Counted from the stretch's first letter, positions 27,764 through 38,563 are shown. The stretch is DNA of 64,000 nt from Glycomyces sp040645615 (GCF_040645615.1 NZ_JBEYYO010000003.1:1-64000), one strand, 5' to 3'. Made by a program: numbers and translations. Notes: generated by a model from the letters alone, not told the origin.

Positions 27764-27956
27764 AACCGGATTCCCGCTCTCGACGGCGGCAGGGGAGCCC
27801 GCGAGCAACTCTCCATGTCGAAACCTCCAGATGCACCACGGCCGATTCGTTCGATCGTAACCTGCCGAAGCTGCACCCGTAACCGCCCGCGCGCCAATGA
27901 GACTCGAGGTTCGCAGCTGTCGCGATGGAGGTGCCGCCTGAGTCGAGCTGGGCTTT

Positions 27957-28032
27957 TGGTGGGTCCAGTGGGACTCGAACCCACAACCTACGGATTAAAA
28001 GTCCGCAGCTCTGCCAATTGAGCTATAGACCC
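27957..28032 (-). tRNA. tRNA-Lys (anticodon TTT)
   Basis: On the minus strand the acceptor GGGTCTA pairs with TGGACCC, followed by discriminator A and an encoded CCA (27957-27959). The D arm is GCTC/GAGC, the anticodon stem GCGGA/TCCGT with loop CTTTTAA (anticodon at 27997-27999), and the T arm GTGGG-TTCGAGT-CCCAC. All arms fold. Confidence 0.97.
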
Positions 28033-28141
28033 GGAGGGGACTTTACCGCACTGGAGTGGTGACGGTGAGGGTGGCGGGGCGCGGATGGGGTGTGGCACTC
28101 GGAATGTCGGGGGTGTGCGAGAGGGTGGTTCGGTGCGGCGA

Positions 28142-28197
28142 AGCCCGGATGGGATTCGAACCCACACGGTGCGCGAGGCGGACTCCACCACCGGGCC
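28142..28197 (-). other. tRNA-like 56-nt remnant
   Basis: On the minus strand GGCCCGG (28197-28191) can pair with CCGGGCT (28148-28142; one G-T pair), and GTGGG-TTCGAAT-CCCAT (28165-28149) is a canonical T arm. Only about 25 nt lie between, forming one short hairpin, so a D or anticodon arm is missing. It could be a decayed tRNA or an attachment-site relic. A perfect-looking GGCTCCACCACC/GGTGGTGGAGTC stem overlaps its 5' part. The rest of 28033-28486 shows no gene. Confidence 0.4.
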
Positions 28198-28472
28198 GGT
28201 GGTGGTGGAGCCTGCGGCGGGCGCTGTGGGGGGCGGCCCGTCGCGGGTGGACGGCGCGGCGGCGATCGCGGAGCACCGCCGCCGCGCCTATTCGACTCGG
28301 CGTCACACGAAGCCCTCGGTGGGGGCGGGCCCGCTCCCGCGTGAATCGAACATATGTACTATAAACCATCGGCGCCACGCCGCAAACCCCCGGTCGGGTG
28401 AACTTCCAGGCGGCCCGGGCCCCAAGGCGCGGCGCGCCGCACCGCCCCTCCGGCGACGGGTGGACGAGCAGG

Positions 28473-28478
28473 TAGACT
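28473..28478 (+). promoter_or_regulatory. -10 element of yaaA (leaderless)
   Basis: TAGACT ends 8 nt before the GTG at 28487. Confidence 0.5.
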
Positions 28479-28486
28479 CGCCTGCT

Positions 28487-29230
28487 GTGCTCATATTGCT
28501 GCCGCCGTCAGAAGGGAAGGCCGGTCAAGGCGACGGTCCTCCCCTCGATCTCGGGCGACTCTCCTCACCGGCGCTGAACCCCATCCGCGAATTCCTCGTC
28601 GAGCGTCTGGTCGAACTGTGCGCCGACGCCGAGGAGGCCGCGCAGGTCCTCAAACTGCCTGCCACGCAACACCACTACGTCCAGGCGAACCGGGCGCTCC
28701 GCACCGCCCCCACCCTCGCCGCCTGGGAGCTGTACAACGGCGTGCTCTACGACCGGCTCGGCCTCGGCGACCTGCCCGACGGCGACCAGGTCCTCATCGC
28801 GTCCCCGCTGTGGGGGCTCCTGCGGCCCTCCGACCGCATCCCGCCGTACCGGATGCCGATGAGCACCAAGCTCCCCGGCGTCGAGACCCTCACCAAACTG
28901 TGGCGCCCGGCCGTGGCCGAAGTGCTCGGCGCGCGCGACGAACTCGTGGTCGACCTCCGCTCGGGCGCGTACGCCCAGGTGTGGGGCCCCAAGGACCGCG
29001 GCGTGTCCGTCCGGGTGTTCAAAGAGGACGCCGACGGCAAGCGCAGCGTGATCACCCACATGGCCAAGGCCACCCGAGGCGAAGTGGCCCGGGCGCTCCT
29101 CGCCGGCGGCGCGCGCCCCGAATCGGCCGCCGACCTCGGCGACTTCCTCGCAGGCCAGGGCTGGAAGGTCGAGCTCAGCGAACCGGCCACCAGGTCCAAG
29201 CCCTGGCTCCTCGACATCGTCGCAGCGTAG
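28487..29230 (+). CDS. yaaA: YaaA family protein (peroxide stress / DUF328)
   Basis: The 247-aa protein has the N-terminal LILLPPSEGKAG (LLPPSEGK hallmark), a LYNGVLYDRL motif and SPLWGLLRPSDRIPPYRMPM, characteristic of YaaA/DUF328. E. coli YaaA limits free iron and DNA damage during peroxide stress; the same role here is inference. The GTG at 28487 has TAGACT 8 nt upstream. It ends at a strong shared terminator. Confidence 0.9.
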   Translation: MLILLPPSEGKAGQGDGPPLDLGRLSSPALNPIREFLVERLVELCADAEEAAQVLKLPATQHHYVQANRALRTAPTLAAWELYNGVLYDRLGLGDLPDGDQVLIASPLWGLLRPSDRIPPYRMPMSTKLPGVETLTKLWRPAVAEVLGARDELVVDLRSGAYAQVWGPKDRGVSVRVFKEDADGKRSVITHMAKATRGEVARALLAGGARPESAADLGDFLAGQGWKVELSEPATRSKPWLLDIVAA

Positions 29231-29231
29231 G

Positions 29232-29274
29232 CACGCGAAAGCGGCCCGGACAAAGTCCGGGCCGCTTTCGCGTG
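29232..29274. terminator. Bidirectional terminator, 19-bp perfect stem
   Basis: Arms 29232-29250 and 29256-29274 are exact reverse complements (caaag loop), between convergent yaaA and ppa. Confidence 0.9.
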
Positions 29275-29278
29275 CAGA

Positions 29279-29776
29279 TCAGTGGTGCGAGTGGTAGCCC
29301 TCGGTCTTGGCGCGCTCGAACGAACGGCGCACCTCCTCCTCGGCCTCGGCGCGGCCGGTCCAGGTCGCGCCCTCGACGCTCTTGCCCGGCTCCAGGTCCT
29401 TGTACACGGTGAAGAAGTGCTCGATCTCCAGGCGGTCGAACTCGGGGACGTCCCCGATGTCCTTGAACCGGTCCTTGCGGGGGTCCTCGGCCGGGACGCA
29501 CAGGACCTTGTCGTCCACGCCCTTCTCGTCCCGCATGCGGAACATCCCGATCGCCCGCGCGCGGATCACGCAGCCGGGGAACGTGGGCTCCACCAGCACC
29601 AGCGCGTCCAGCGGGTCGCCGTCCTGGCCCAGCGTGTCGTCGATGAAACCGTAGTCGGCCGGGTACACCGTGGCGGTGAACAGGGTCCGATCCAGACGGA
29701 TGCGTCCGGTCTCGTGATCGATCTCGTACTTGTTGGAGCTCCCCTTGGGGATCTCAACGGTCACGTCGAACTCCAT
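29279..29776 (-). CDS. ppa: Inorganic pyrophosphatase
   Basis: The 165-aa family I soluble pyrophosphatase has EIPKGSSNKYEID at the N-terminus, YPADYGFID and the metal-binding DGDPLDALVL signature, with a His-rich end (EGYHSHH). It pulls biosynthetic reactions by hydrolysing pyrophosphate. The ATG at 29776 has a GGAGGAGG ribosome-binding site. It is divergent from dacB, an arrangement common in actinobacteria. Confidence 0.96.
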   Translation of the reverse strand: MEFDVTVEIPKGSSNKYEIDHETGRIRLDRTLFTATVYPADYGFIDDTLGQDGDPLDALVLVEPTFPGCVIRARAIGMFRMRDEKGVDDKVLCVPAEDPRKDRFKDIGDVPEFDRLEIEHFFTVYKDLEPGKSVEGATWTGRAEAEEEVRRSFERAKTEGYHSHH

Positions 29777-29819
29777 CGGCCGACCTCCTCCAGGCTCAAA
29801 TCCAGTGCTCTTGATGGCT

Positions 29820-29825
29820 TAGTCT
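29820..29825 (+). promoter_or_regulatory. -10 element of dacB (leaderless)
   Basis: TAGTCT ends 6 nt before the ATG at 29832. Confidence 0.55.
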
Positions 29826-29831
29826 CTGTGC

Positions 29832-31274
29832 ATGTCCCTCAGCGACAACGCCGACCCCAAGGTCGCGAGTAGTACGCCACACGCCGCCCCCTCCGCCGGG
29901 CCCGCGCGGGCGAAACGCCGCCGCGCCCTGACGGTCGTGCTCGCGTGCCTCGCCGTCGTGGTCACGGTAGCCGCCGCCGGGGGCCTGCTGTGGCAGATCG
30001 CGGCCGTGGCCGTGCCACGGACCGGGACGATCACCGCACCGGAGGCGTATCCCCCGGCCGCCCCCGCGCCGGTCCTGGCCGCCTCCGACGCCGACGCACC
30101 AGTCCCCGACCTGCAATCGGTGCTGCCCGCGCTCTTGACCGACGAGCGGCTCAACGGCAGCCTCTCGGCGTCCTTCGCCGACGCGCTCACCGGCGAGGTC
30201 CTGTTCGAGCAGGACGGGTCGAAGCCGCTGGCCCCGGCCTCGTCGATGAAAGTCGTCACCGCCGTGGCCGCGCTCGAGCACCTCGGGCCCCAGTTCCGCA
30301 TCCCGACCACGGTCGTGGCCGGACCCACCGAGGACAGCGTGGTGCTCGTGGGCCTGGGCGACGTGACGCTCACCGTCGACGGCGAGGGCTACTACAACGA
30401 GTACGCGACCGGATCGAGCCTCGCCGAACTGGCCGAAGCGGTCCTGGAGGCGCGCGGCGGCACCGCGCCGACCACCGTCTACCTCGACACGAGCCTGTTC
30501 ACCGACAGCGTCAGCGCCCAAGGCGTGGACCCGGCCGACCTCAACCTCTACACCGCCCCCATGACCACGATCATGCTCGACGGCGGCCGCATCGACAACA
30601 CCCAGAAGTACACGCCCCACCACACCGACCCGGCCATGGTCGCCGCGCAGAAGTTCGCGGAACTCCTCGGCGCCGACACGGCCGTCGAAGGCGTCGCCGA
30701 GGACGGGGCCGAGGAGCTCGCGACGGTCTACTCGGCGCCGATCGCGGCCCTGGTCGACTCGTTCATCCTGACCTCGGACAACCTCCTCACCGACGCGGTC
30801 GCGCTCCAGACCGCGTTGGCCGTCGAGGGCTCGATGACCTGGGCGGCGATGGCGACCGTGCACCAGTCCACGCTCGAAGACCTCGGGGTCGACACGACCG
30901 GGCTGGTGTTCCACGACGGCTCGGGGCTCTCACCTGAGGACCGCATGACCGCGTCGGCGTTCACGCAGCTCCTGCTCGGCGCGGCCGAGACGCCCGCGGC
31001 GACGGTGTTCGAGTCGCTGCCGGTGGCCGGGTACTCGGGCACGCTCGCGGGCCGGTTCGACACCGCCGAGGAGGGCATGGGGGTCGTGCGCGGCAAGACC
31101 GGGACGCTCTCCGAGCCCACCGGGGTCATCTCGTTGACCGGGACGCTGACCACCGTCGACGGTCGGCAGCTGATCTTCTCGATGATCAGCAACGGGCACG
31201 CCCGCTACACCGAGGGATCGGTGGAGACGGCGATGGACGAGATCACCACGGCCGTATCACTCTGCGGCTGTTAG
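29832..31274 (+). CDS. dacB: D-alanyl-D-alanine carboxypeptidase/endopeptidase, PBP4 type
   Basis: The 480-aa class C low-molecular-mass penicillin-binding protein is anchored by one membrane segment (about residues 33-57). Catalytic motifs are S137-S-M-K140 (SxxK), SDN in TSDNLLTDA and KTG in RGKTGTL, with the long insertion typical of PBP4 between SxxK and SDN. It trims or cleaves peptidoglycan stem peptides outside the membrane. A TAGTCT -10 lies 6 nt from the start. A hairpin terminator follows. Confidence 0.93.
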   Translation: MSLSDNADPKVASSTPHAAPSAGPARAKRRRALTVVLACLAVVVTVAAAGGLLWQIAAVAVPRTGTITAPEAYPPAAPAPVLAASDADAPVPDLQSVLPALLTDERLNGSLSASFADALTGEVLFEQDGSKPLAPASSMKVVTAVAALEHLGPQFRIPTTVVAGPTEDSVVLVGLGDVTLTVDGEGYYNEYATGSSLAELAEAVLEARGGTAPTTVYLDTSLFTDSVSAQGVDPADLNLYTAPMTTIMLDGGRIDNTQKYTPHHTDPAMVAAQKFAELLGADTAVEGVAEDGAEELATVYSAPIAALVDSFILTSDNLLTDAVALQTALAVEGSMTWAAMATVHQSTLEDLGVDTTGLVFHDGSGLSPEDRMTASAFTQLLLGAAETPAATVFESLPVAGYSGTLAGRFDTAEEGMGVVRGKTGTLSEPTGVISLTGTLTTVDGRQLIFSMISNGHARYTEGSVETAMDEITTAVSLCGC

Positions 31275-31284
31275 CGAACGCGGA

Positions 31285-31310
31285 AAGGCCCCGGGCTCGC
31301 CCGGGGCCTT
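31285..31310. terminator. Bidirectional terminator between dacB and the amylase gene
   Basis: aaggccccggg (31285-31295) pairs with cccggggcctt (31300-31310) over a ctcg loop. Confidence 0.85.
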
Positions 31311-31321
31311 CGGCGTTCAGG

Positions 31322-33103
31322 TCAGCCGTTCCAGGTCTGGCTGAGCTCCAGGCAGCCGGTGCTCGGCACGGTCGCCGAGCGGTTGGCGCCCGACTCCCAC
31401 ACGACCGCTCCGCCGGAGCGGATGATCACGTACTTGTACTCGAACGCGGTGCCCGAGGGGATCGTGACGGTGCCCTTCCAAGTCGGGTAGGTCGCGCCCG
31501 AGAGGTGCAGGCCGCTGGCCGGAGTCCAGGACCCCAGCTGCGGGATCGAGCCGACGAGGTAGACCTCGTCGCCCATGTTCGTGCCGGTCACGTGGGCGCT
31601 GACGTTGACACAGTCCTCGCCCGAGCCGCCGCCGTCCCCGCCGCCGGAGGTGTTCCCGGTGTAGATCGCCAGCGCGGTCTTCGCGGCCACGGTGGCGGTG
31701 AAGGAGCCGCCCGAGACGTTCACGGTCGATCCGGAGATGACGTCGATGTAGGCGCCGTCGGCGAGCGAGGTGGTGAAGGTCTGGGTGATCGAGCCCGAGC
31801 CGGCGTTGAGCACGAAGTGCCCGGCGTCGCCGCGGCCGAAGGCCAGGGCGTCGCCCGAGCCCCAGGTGTGGTTGACGCTCTGGCCTGCGGTGGCGGCGCG
31901 GAATCCGGCCATGCCGCTCATGTATGGGGAGCGGTGGATGCAGGTGAACGCGTCGGAACCGCAGTTGACGTCGGCCACGGTGCCGTCCCCGTTGAGCGGG
32001 GGCGCCTGGTGGGTATTGGAGAACGCGTAGCCGGTGTAGGAGGCCGGGGTGCCGAACGGGTAGGCGAGCATGAAGGCCTCGCCGAGCAGGTAGTCCTGGC
32101 CGTGCTGGTAGCTCATGGTCTGGGGGCCGCGCTCGGTGTCGTGGTTGGCCACGAAGACTCCGGCGGGCACGGTGTAGCCCCAGCTCTCGCCGAGGGTGAG
32201 GAGGTTGGAGGCGGCGGCGCCGCCGTTGATGTGGTTCTTCAAGTCGTAGGCGTAGGAGAACTCCTGGACGTCGCCGATGCCGGTGTACTCGGCCTCGGTG
32301 ATCGGTTCGCCGGGCGCGCCGATGACCTCTTGCACGATGTAGGGGTCGCCGCTGGTGAGGTCCATGATCGCGGCGAGGTCGGTCGCGGAGATGTGCTTGG
32401 CGGCGTCGACGCGGAATCCGGCCACGCCGAGGCCGGTGAGGTCGTCGAGGTAGGCGGCGATGGTCTCGCGGACGTCGGTCTGGGAGGTGTCGAGGTCGTT
32501 GAGGCCCACGAGGTGGCAGGTCTGGACCTCTTCGCGGTTCTGGTAGTTCTGGATCTCGCAGTACGCCGAGCCGGTGTTGTGGAAGTCGGAGGCGTCGTAT
32601 CCGGCGGCGGGGTAGTGGAACTGGCGGTATTCGCTGCCGTTCGATCCGTAGCGGGTCTCGGTGGCCGAGCCGGCGGCCATGTGGTTGATGACCACGTCGG
32701 CGATGACGCCGATGCCGTTGGCCTCGCACGTGTCGATCATGGCGGCGTATTCGGCGCGGGTGCCGAGGCGGGATTCGAGCTGGTAGCTGACGGGCTGGTA
32801 GTGGATGTACCAGGCGTCGGCCTCGCCGGGGCTGGCGTCGGCGCCGAGGATGTGCTCCTGGGGCGGGGAGGTCTGGACGTAGGTGTAGCCCGAATCGGCG
32901 AGTTCGCCTTGGCATTCGGCGGCGATGGAGTTCCAGTTCCACTCGAAGAGGTTGAGGATCGAGTCGCCGCCGTCGAGCGCGGCGGCGGGGGCGGCGTCGA
33001 GGTCTTGCGAGGCGGCGGGGACGACCGCGGCGACGAGGGCCGCCGCGGCCAGGGCGGTGGTGCCCGCGGCGGCGATGATCCGTCTCGTGATGGTGTGAGG
33101 CAT
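31322..33103 (-). CDS. Secreted alpha-amylase (GH13) with starch-binding domain
   Basis: The 593-aa protein has a Sec signal peptide (cleavage near residue 32, AAS-QD). The GH13 regions are visible: DVVINH, GFRVDAAKH (nucleophile Asp), QEVIG (acid/base Glu) and FVANHDTERG. An all-beta C domain, a Gly-rich linker (about 485-497) and a CBM20 starch-binding domain (CVNVSAHV, YLVGSIPQLGSW, FEYKYVI) follow. The ATG at 33103 has an AGGGAG ribosome-binding site. It has its own promoter and operator and sits inside an otherwise conserved housekeeping block. Confidence 0.95.
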   Translation of the reverse strand: MPHTITRRIIAAAGTTALAAAALVAAVVPAASQDLDAAPAAALDGGDSILNLFEWNWNSIAAECQGELADSGYTYVQTSPPQEHILGADASPGEADAWYIHYQPVSYQLESRLGTRAEYAAMIDTCEANGIGVIADVVINHMAAGSATETRYGSNGSEYRQFHYPAAGYDASDFHNTGSAYCEIQNYQNREEVQTCHLVGLNDLDTSQTDVRETIAAYLDDLTGLGVAGFRVDAAKHISATDLAAIMDLTSGDPYIVQEVIGAPGEPITEAEYTGIGDVQEFSYAYDLKNHINGGAAASNLLTLGESWGYTVPAGVFVANHDTERGPQTMSYQHGQDYLLGEAFMLAYPFGTPASYTGYAFSNTHQAPPLNGDGTVADVNCGSDAFTCIHRSPYMSGMAGFRAATAGQSVNHTWGSGDALAFGRGDAGHFVLNAGSGSITQTFTTSLADGAYIDVISGSTVNVSGGSFTATVAAKTALAIYTGNTSGGGDGGGSGEDCVNVSAHVTGTNMGDEVYLVGSIPQLGSWTPASGLHLSGATYPTWKGTVTIPSGTAFEYKYVIIRSGGAVVWESGANRSATVPSTGCLELSQTWNG

Positions 33104-33125
33104 CGTTGCTCCCTTTGCAATTCCT

Positions 33126-33153
33126 GCCCGCAATGCTGCAAGATATTGCGGGC
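33126..33153 (-). promoter_or_regulatory. Operator-like inverted repeat in the amylase leader
   Basis: gcccgcaat (33126-33134) and attgcgggc (33145-33153) are perfect 9-bp arms with a 10-nt spacer containing gctgcaa. The site covers the expected transcription start just after the -10. This fits a LacI-type (MalR-like) sugar repressor, which is inference. Confidence 0.7.
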
Positions 33154-33162
33154 TGGTGCTGA

Positions 33163-33191
33163 ATCTAACACCGGTTCGGTACAAATTTCAA
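33163..33191 (-). promoter_or_regulatory. Amylase promoter
   Basis: On the minus strand TTGAAA (33191-33186), a 17-nt spacer and TTAGAT (33168-33163) form a near-consensus vegetative promoter. Confidence 0.75.
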
Positions 33192-33274
33192 GATGCGAAT
33201 ATTTGGATTCATCCCGGAACGCGGCGGTTCGACCTGGCCCCCGCAAGACAGTGGCGAGACGACTCCGCTCTGGA

Positions 33275-33280
33275 TAGGCT
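33275..33280 (+). promoter_or_regulatory. -10 element of the DUF2342 gene (leaderless)
   Basis: TAGGCT ends 6 nt before the ATG at 33287. Confidence 0.55.
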
Positions 33281-33286
33281 TGGCCG

Positions 33287-34393
33287 ATGGCGTCGCCCGC
33301 AGGAAACCCGATGCTGCCGTCCGTCGACTGGCAGACCGCCGCCTCCTGCTCCCGGGCGTTCAGCAAGGGCGGTCCGCGCATGAGCCGCGAAGGCGCCCGC
33401 GACGTGGTCGCCGACCTGCACCGCCACGCCCGCAACGCCATCGACCTGGTCGCCGACTACACCGGACTCTCCCCCGCCGAACGGCCCCCCATCGACGTGG
33501 TCGACCGCTCCCGCTGGAGCCGCGTCAACATCGCCGGGTTCCGCCGCCTCCTGCTCGAACTCGGGGCCGAGAACGTCGGCGCCGACGGCCCCGCCGGAGC
33601 CGCCGCGAAACTCACCGGGGTCCAGACCGGCGCGGTCCTCGCGTTCCTGTCCTCGCGGGTCCTCGGCCAGTTCGAGACCTTCTCCACCGACACCGGGCGC
33701 CTCTTGTTCGTGGCCCCCAACATCGTCGAGGTCGAACGCCGCCTGCGCCTGCCCGCGCGCGAGTTCCGCCTCTGGATCGCCGTCCACGAAGCCGCGCACC
33801 TCACCCAGTTCACGGCCGTGCCGTGGATGCGGGAGCACTTCCACGGCCTCATCCACACGTTCTTCGACGCCGCCGAACCTGACGGGTCCACCGCCTCCGG
33901 ACTCGCCCGCGCCGTGAGGCGGGCCCTGGCCACCGCCCGCGACGAGGACCCCGAGGAGATCGAGGACGACGGCACCGACGTCATGTCCGCCGTCACCAGT
34001 CCCGAACAGCGCGAAGCGATCTCCAGCATCCAAGCGCTCATGACGCTCTTGGAGGGACACGCCGAGTCCGTCATGGACGGCGTGGGCCGCACCTCGATCA
34101 ACCACGTGGCGCTGCTGCGGCGGCGCTTCGACCACCGGCGGGCCAACCCCACCACGCTCCAGAAGTTCCTGCGCCAGCTCCTGGGCCTCGACGCGAAGAT
34201 GCGCCAGTACGCGGCCGGGCGGCGCTTCGTCGACCACGTGGTCGCCGAGCACGGCGTCACCGGGTTCAACCGGGTGTGGGACCGGCCCCAGAATCTGCCC
34301 ACCGAGGCCGAAATCGACGCGCCCGACCAGTGGATCGCGCGGGTCATCGGCGGTCAAGGGCTCGGGCGGCACGCGATCGCGGCGCGCGGGTAA
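33287..34393 (+). CDS. Zinc-dependent metalloprotease-like protein, DUF2342
   Basis: The 368-aa cytoplasmic protein has the zincin motif HEAAHLTQF, a downstream EGHAE as further metal ligand, and FVAPNIVEVERRL before it. This family (DUF2342, often labelled coenzyme F420 biosynthesis-associated) regularly precedes tilS in actinobacteria; its substrate is unknown. The ATG at 33287 has TAGGCT 6 nt upstream. tilS starts 5 nt after its stop. Confidence 0.88.
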   Translation: MASPAGNPMLPSVDWQTAASCSRAFSKGGPRMSREGARDVVADLHRHARNAIDLVADYTGLSPAERPPIDVVDRSRWSRVNIAGFRRLLLELGAENVGADGPAGAAAKLTGVQTGAVLAFLSSRVLGQFETFSTDTGRLLFVAPNIVEVERRLRLPAREFRLWIAVHEAAHLTQFTAVPWMREHFHGLIHTFFDAAEPDGSTASGLARAVRRALATARDEDPEEIEDDGTDVMSAVTSPEQREAISSIQALMTLLEGHAESVMDGVGRTSINHVALLRRRFDHRRANPTTLQKFLRQLLGLDAKMRQYAAGRRFVDHVVAEHGVTGFNRVWDRPQNLPTEAEIDAPDQWIARVIGGQGLGRHAIAARG

Positions 34394-34398
34394 GACGC

Positions 34399-35370
34399 AT
34401 GGCCAAGCTGCCGCCTTCGGTGGCGCGGCTGCGCGCGGCCGTGCGGGGCGCGCTCGCCGACCTTCCCGAAGGGGCGCTCGTGCTCGTGGCCTGCTCGGGC
34501 GGGCCGGACTCGCTCGCGCTGGCCGACACGGCGGCGTTCTGCGCGCCGAGGATGGGATTGCGAGCCGGGCTCGTGAGCGTCGACCACGGACTCCAGGAGG
34601 GTTCGGCCGCGAGGGCCGCTGACGTAGCCGCGTGGGGCGCGAGTGTGGGACTCGACCCGGCCGAGGCGGTCGCGGTGCGGGTCGGGAAGCAGGGCGGCCC
34701 GGAAGGCGCGGCAAGGGAAGCGCGGTACGAGGCGTTGGACGAGGCGGCCAAGCGGCACGGGGCGGCTGCGGTGTTGTTGGGGCACACCAGGGACGACCAA
34801 GCCGAGACGGTGCTGCTGGCGCTGGTGCGAGGCGCGGGCCCGCGGGGGGTCGCGGGCATGCGAGCGGTGCGGGGCAGGTACCGGCGGCCGTTGTTGGACG
34901 TGACGAGGGAGGACACGCACGCGGCTTGCGAGGAGCGGGGGCTGAAGCCTTGGACGGACCCGCACAACGCCGATCCGAGGTACTTGAGGTCGGCGCTGCG
35001 GCCGACGCTTGAGGCGCTGACCGAGGTGCTGGGCAAGGGCATCGTGGCGAACCTGGCGAGGACGGCGACGCTGGTAGGCGCGGACGCGGACTACCTGGAC
35101 AAGTTGGCGAAGGAAGCGCTCGAAGACTGCCGCCTGGGCAAGGACTTGGACGCGAAACGGCTGATTGCAGTACCCGCGCCGCTTCGGCAACGAGTACTGC
35201 AAGCGTGGATGCTCGAAGCGGGAGCGAACGGCTCGGAGCTCAACCACCGCCACCTGGAAGCGGTCGACGCGCTAGTCGCCGCGTGGCACGGCCAAGGCCC
35301 GACGTTCCTCCCCGGCGGAGTAGCGATCCGTCGCGAGGCCGGTCGGCTCCTCGCCGAACCTAGCCACTAG
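34399..35370 (+). CDS. tilS: tRNA(Ile)-lysidine synthase TilS
   Basis: The 323-aa protein converts C34 of the CAU tRNA-Ile to lysidine so that it reads AUA. The PP-loop ATPase motif is ACSGGPDSLAL, followed by SVDHGLQ, GHTRDDQAET and the RRPLLDVTREDT core. Its short C-terminal part is usual in actinobacteria. It is cotranscribed with the metalloprotease gene. hpt lies downstream on the opposite strand. Confidence 0.94.
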   Translation: MAKLPPSVARLRAAVRGALADLPEGALVLVACSGGPDSLALADTAAFCAPRMGLRAGLVSVDHGLQEGSAARAADVAAWGASVGLDPAEAVAVRVGKQGGPEGAAREARYEALDEAAKRHGAAAVLLGHTRDDQAETVLLALVRGAGPRGVAGMRAVRGRYRRPLLDVTREDTHAACEERGLKPWTDPHNADPRYLRSALRPTLEALTEVLGKGIVANLARTATLVGADADYLDKLAKEALEDCRLGKDLDAKRLIAVPAPLRQRVLQAWMLEAGANGSELNHRHLEAVDALVAAWHGQGPTFLPGGVAIRREAGRLLAEPSH

Positions 35371-35598
35371 CCCGCGATCCGCCTCGCGGATCCTCGCCGA
35401 ACCGTCCGAAGTCCGCCGCCGTTTTCGGCGCACGCCGAGAACACCCGCACCTCTGGGTTAAGGGCCCCCGGTTGCAAAGGTGCCCGAGGGGTACGACAAT
35501 TCGGCGCCGCGAAGCCAAAGTTCCGCTCATAGCGAAACTCCCGGCGAACGCGGGCGCGGGAAGGGCGCGAAACGCGGCCCCGTCCACCGCGAAAACGG

Positions 35599-35630
35599 AG
35601 CGGGGCCCGCGCAAAAGCGCGGGCCCCGCT
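35599..35630 (-). terminator. Terminator of hpt
   Basis: agcggggcccgcgc (35599-35612) pairs perfectly with gcgcgggccccgct (35617-35630) over an aaaa loop. The remainder of 35371-35646 shows no gene. Confidence 0.85.
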
Positions 35631-35646
35631 TGGACGAGTCTTCGGG

Positions 35647-36279
35647 TTACTTCTGGTAGACCTCGGGCTTCAGGACGCCCACGAAGGGGAGCTCGCGGTA
35701 GCGCTCGGCGTAGTCGAGGCCGTAACCGACCACGAATTCGTTGGGGATGTCGAAGCCCAGGTAGTCGACGGGGATGTCGACGCGCTGCACGCCGGGCTTG
35801 CGGAGCATCGAGACCACCGAGACCGAGGCCGGGTGCAGGCCGTCGAGGTACTTGAGCAGCCAGGACAGGGTCAGGCCGGAGTCGATGATGTCCTCGACCA
35901 CGAGGATGTGCTTGCCGCTCACATCGGAGTCGATGTCCTTGAGGATGCGCACCGTGCCCGAGGAGGTGGTCGAGCTCCCGTACGAGGACAGGGCCATGAA
36001 CTCCATCTTCACCGGCACCGACAGCGCCCGCGCGAAGTCGGCCATGAACATGACCGCTCCCTTGAACACGCCCACGAGCAGCAGCTCGTCGCCGCTTTCG
36101 AGCACGTTGGCGAAGTCGGCCGAGACCCGTTCGCCCAGTTCGGCGACCTTCGCTCGGATCTCGTCTTCGGTGATGATGGTCCGCTCGATCTCCTCGGCGT
36201 ACCACGAATCAGGATCGAACACCGCGTCCCGTGCTGCTGCGGACGGCACTGAGGCTGGGCTGGCTAGCTCCGACGTCAT
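35647..36279 (-). CDS. hpt: Hypoxanthine phosphoribosyltransferase
   Basis: The 210-aa purine salvage enzyme has the PRPP-binding loop VVEDIIDSGLTLSWLL, a flexible-loop region around SSYGSSTTSSG and VGVFKGAVMFMADFAR. An N-terminal extension of about 25 residues looks disordered. In actinobacteria hpt is commonly next to tilS and ftsH, as here, although it is on the minus strand in this window. Confidence 0.95.
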   Translation of the reverse strand: MTSELASPASVPSAAARDAVFDPDSWYAEEIERTIITEDEIRAKVAELGERVSADFANVLESGDELLLVGVFKGAVMFMADFARALSVPVKMEFMALSSYGSSTTSSGTVRILKDIDSDVSGKHILVVEDIIDSGLTLSWLLKYLDGLHPASVSVVSMLRKPGVQRVDIPVDYLGFDIPNEFVVGYGLDYAERYRELPFVGVLKPEVYQK

Positions 36280-36576
36280 GAGACAAGGGTGCCACCCGAA
36301 TGCTCGCGGCGCAGGCTTGGGTGGGCGAACTCAACCCACGCGTGGTACTAATTACGGTCTATCGGCGGGGCGGGTAAAGGGCGGTTTCCGGCGCGGTGCG
36401 CCATCTTCGGGGTGCGGACGCAGCGGGACGTCACACCCTCACACCGTGTACGTTCGAGTTGTCAACGCCTTGCAGCCAAGGAAACCTGTCGGGAATGACA
36501 CGCGGCCCAGCCCTTGCGGCCGCGAACGAGGCCAGCCTCACTCGAAGACGCGACGAAACGCAGCAGGAGGAAACGA

Positions 36577-38556
<1,980 letters not shown>

Positions 38557-38563
38557 CCAGACA

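Noticed and set aside
28340..28365. A second tRNA fragment near cgtgaatcgaacatatg
   Set aside because: It only resembles a T loop by chance; no stem pairs around it.
31505..33277. A 590-codon plus-strand frame opposite the amylase gene
   Set aside because: Gly/Val/Asp-rich antisense shadow; the amylase motifs, promoter and ribosome-binding site are on the minus strand.
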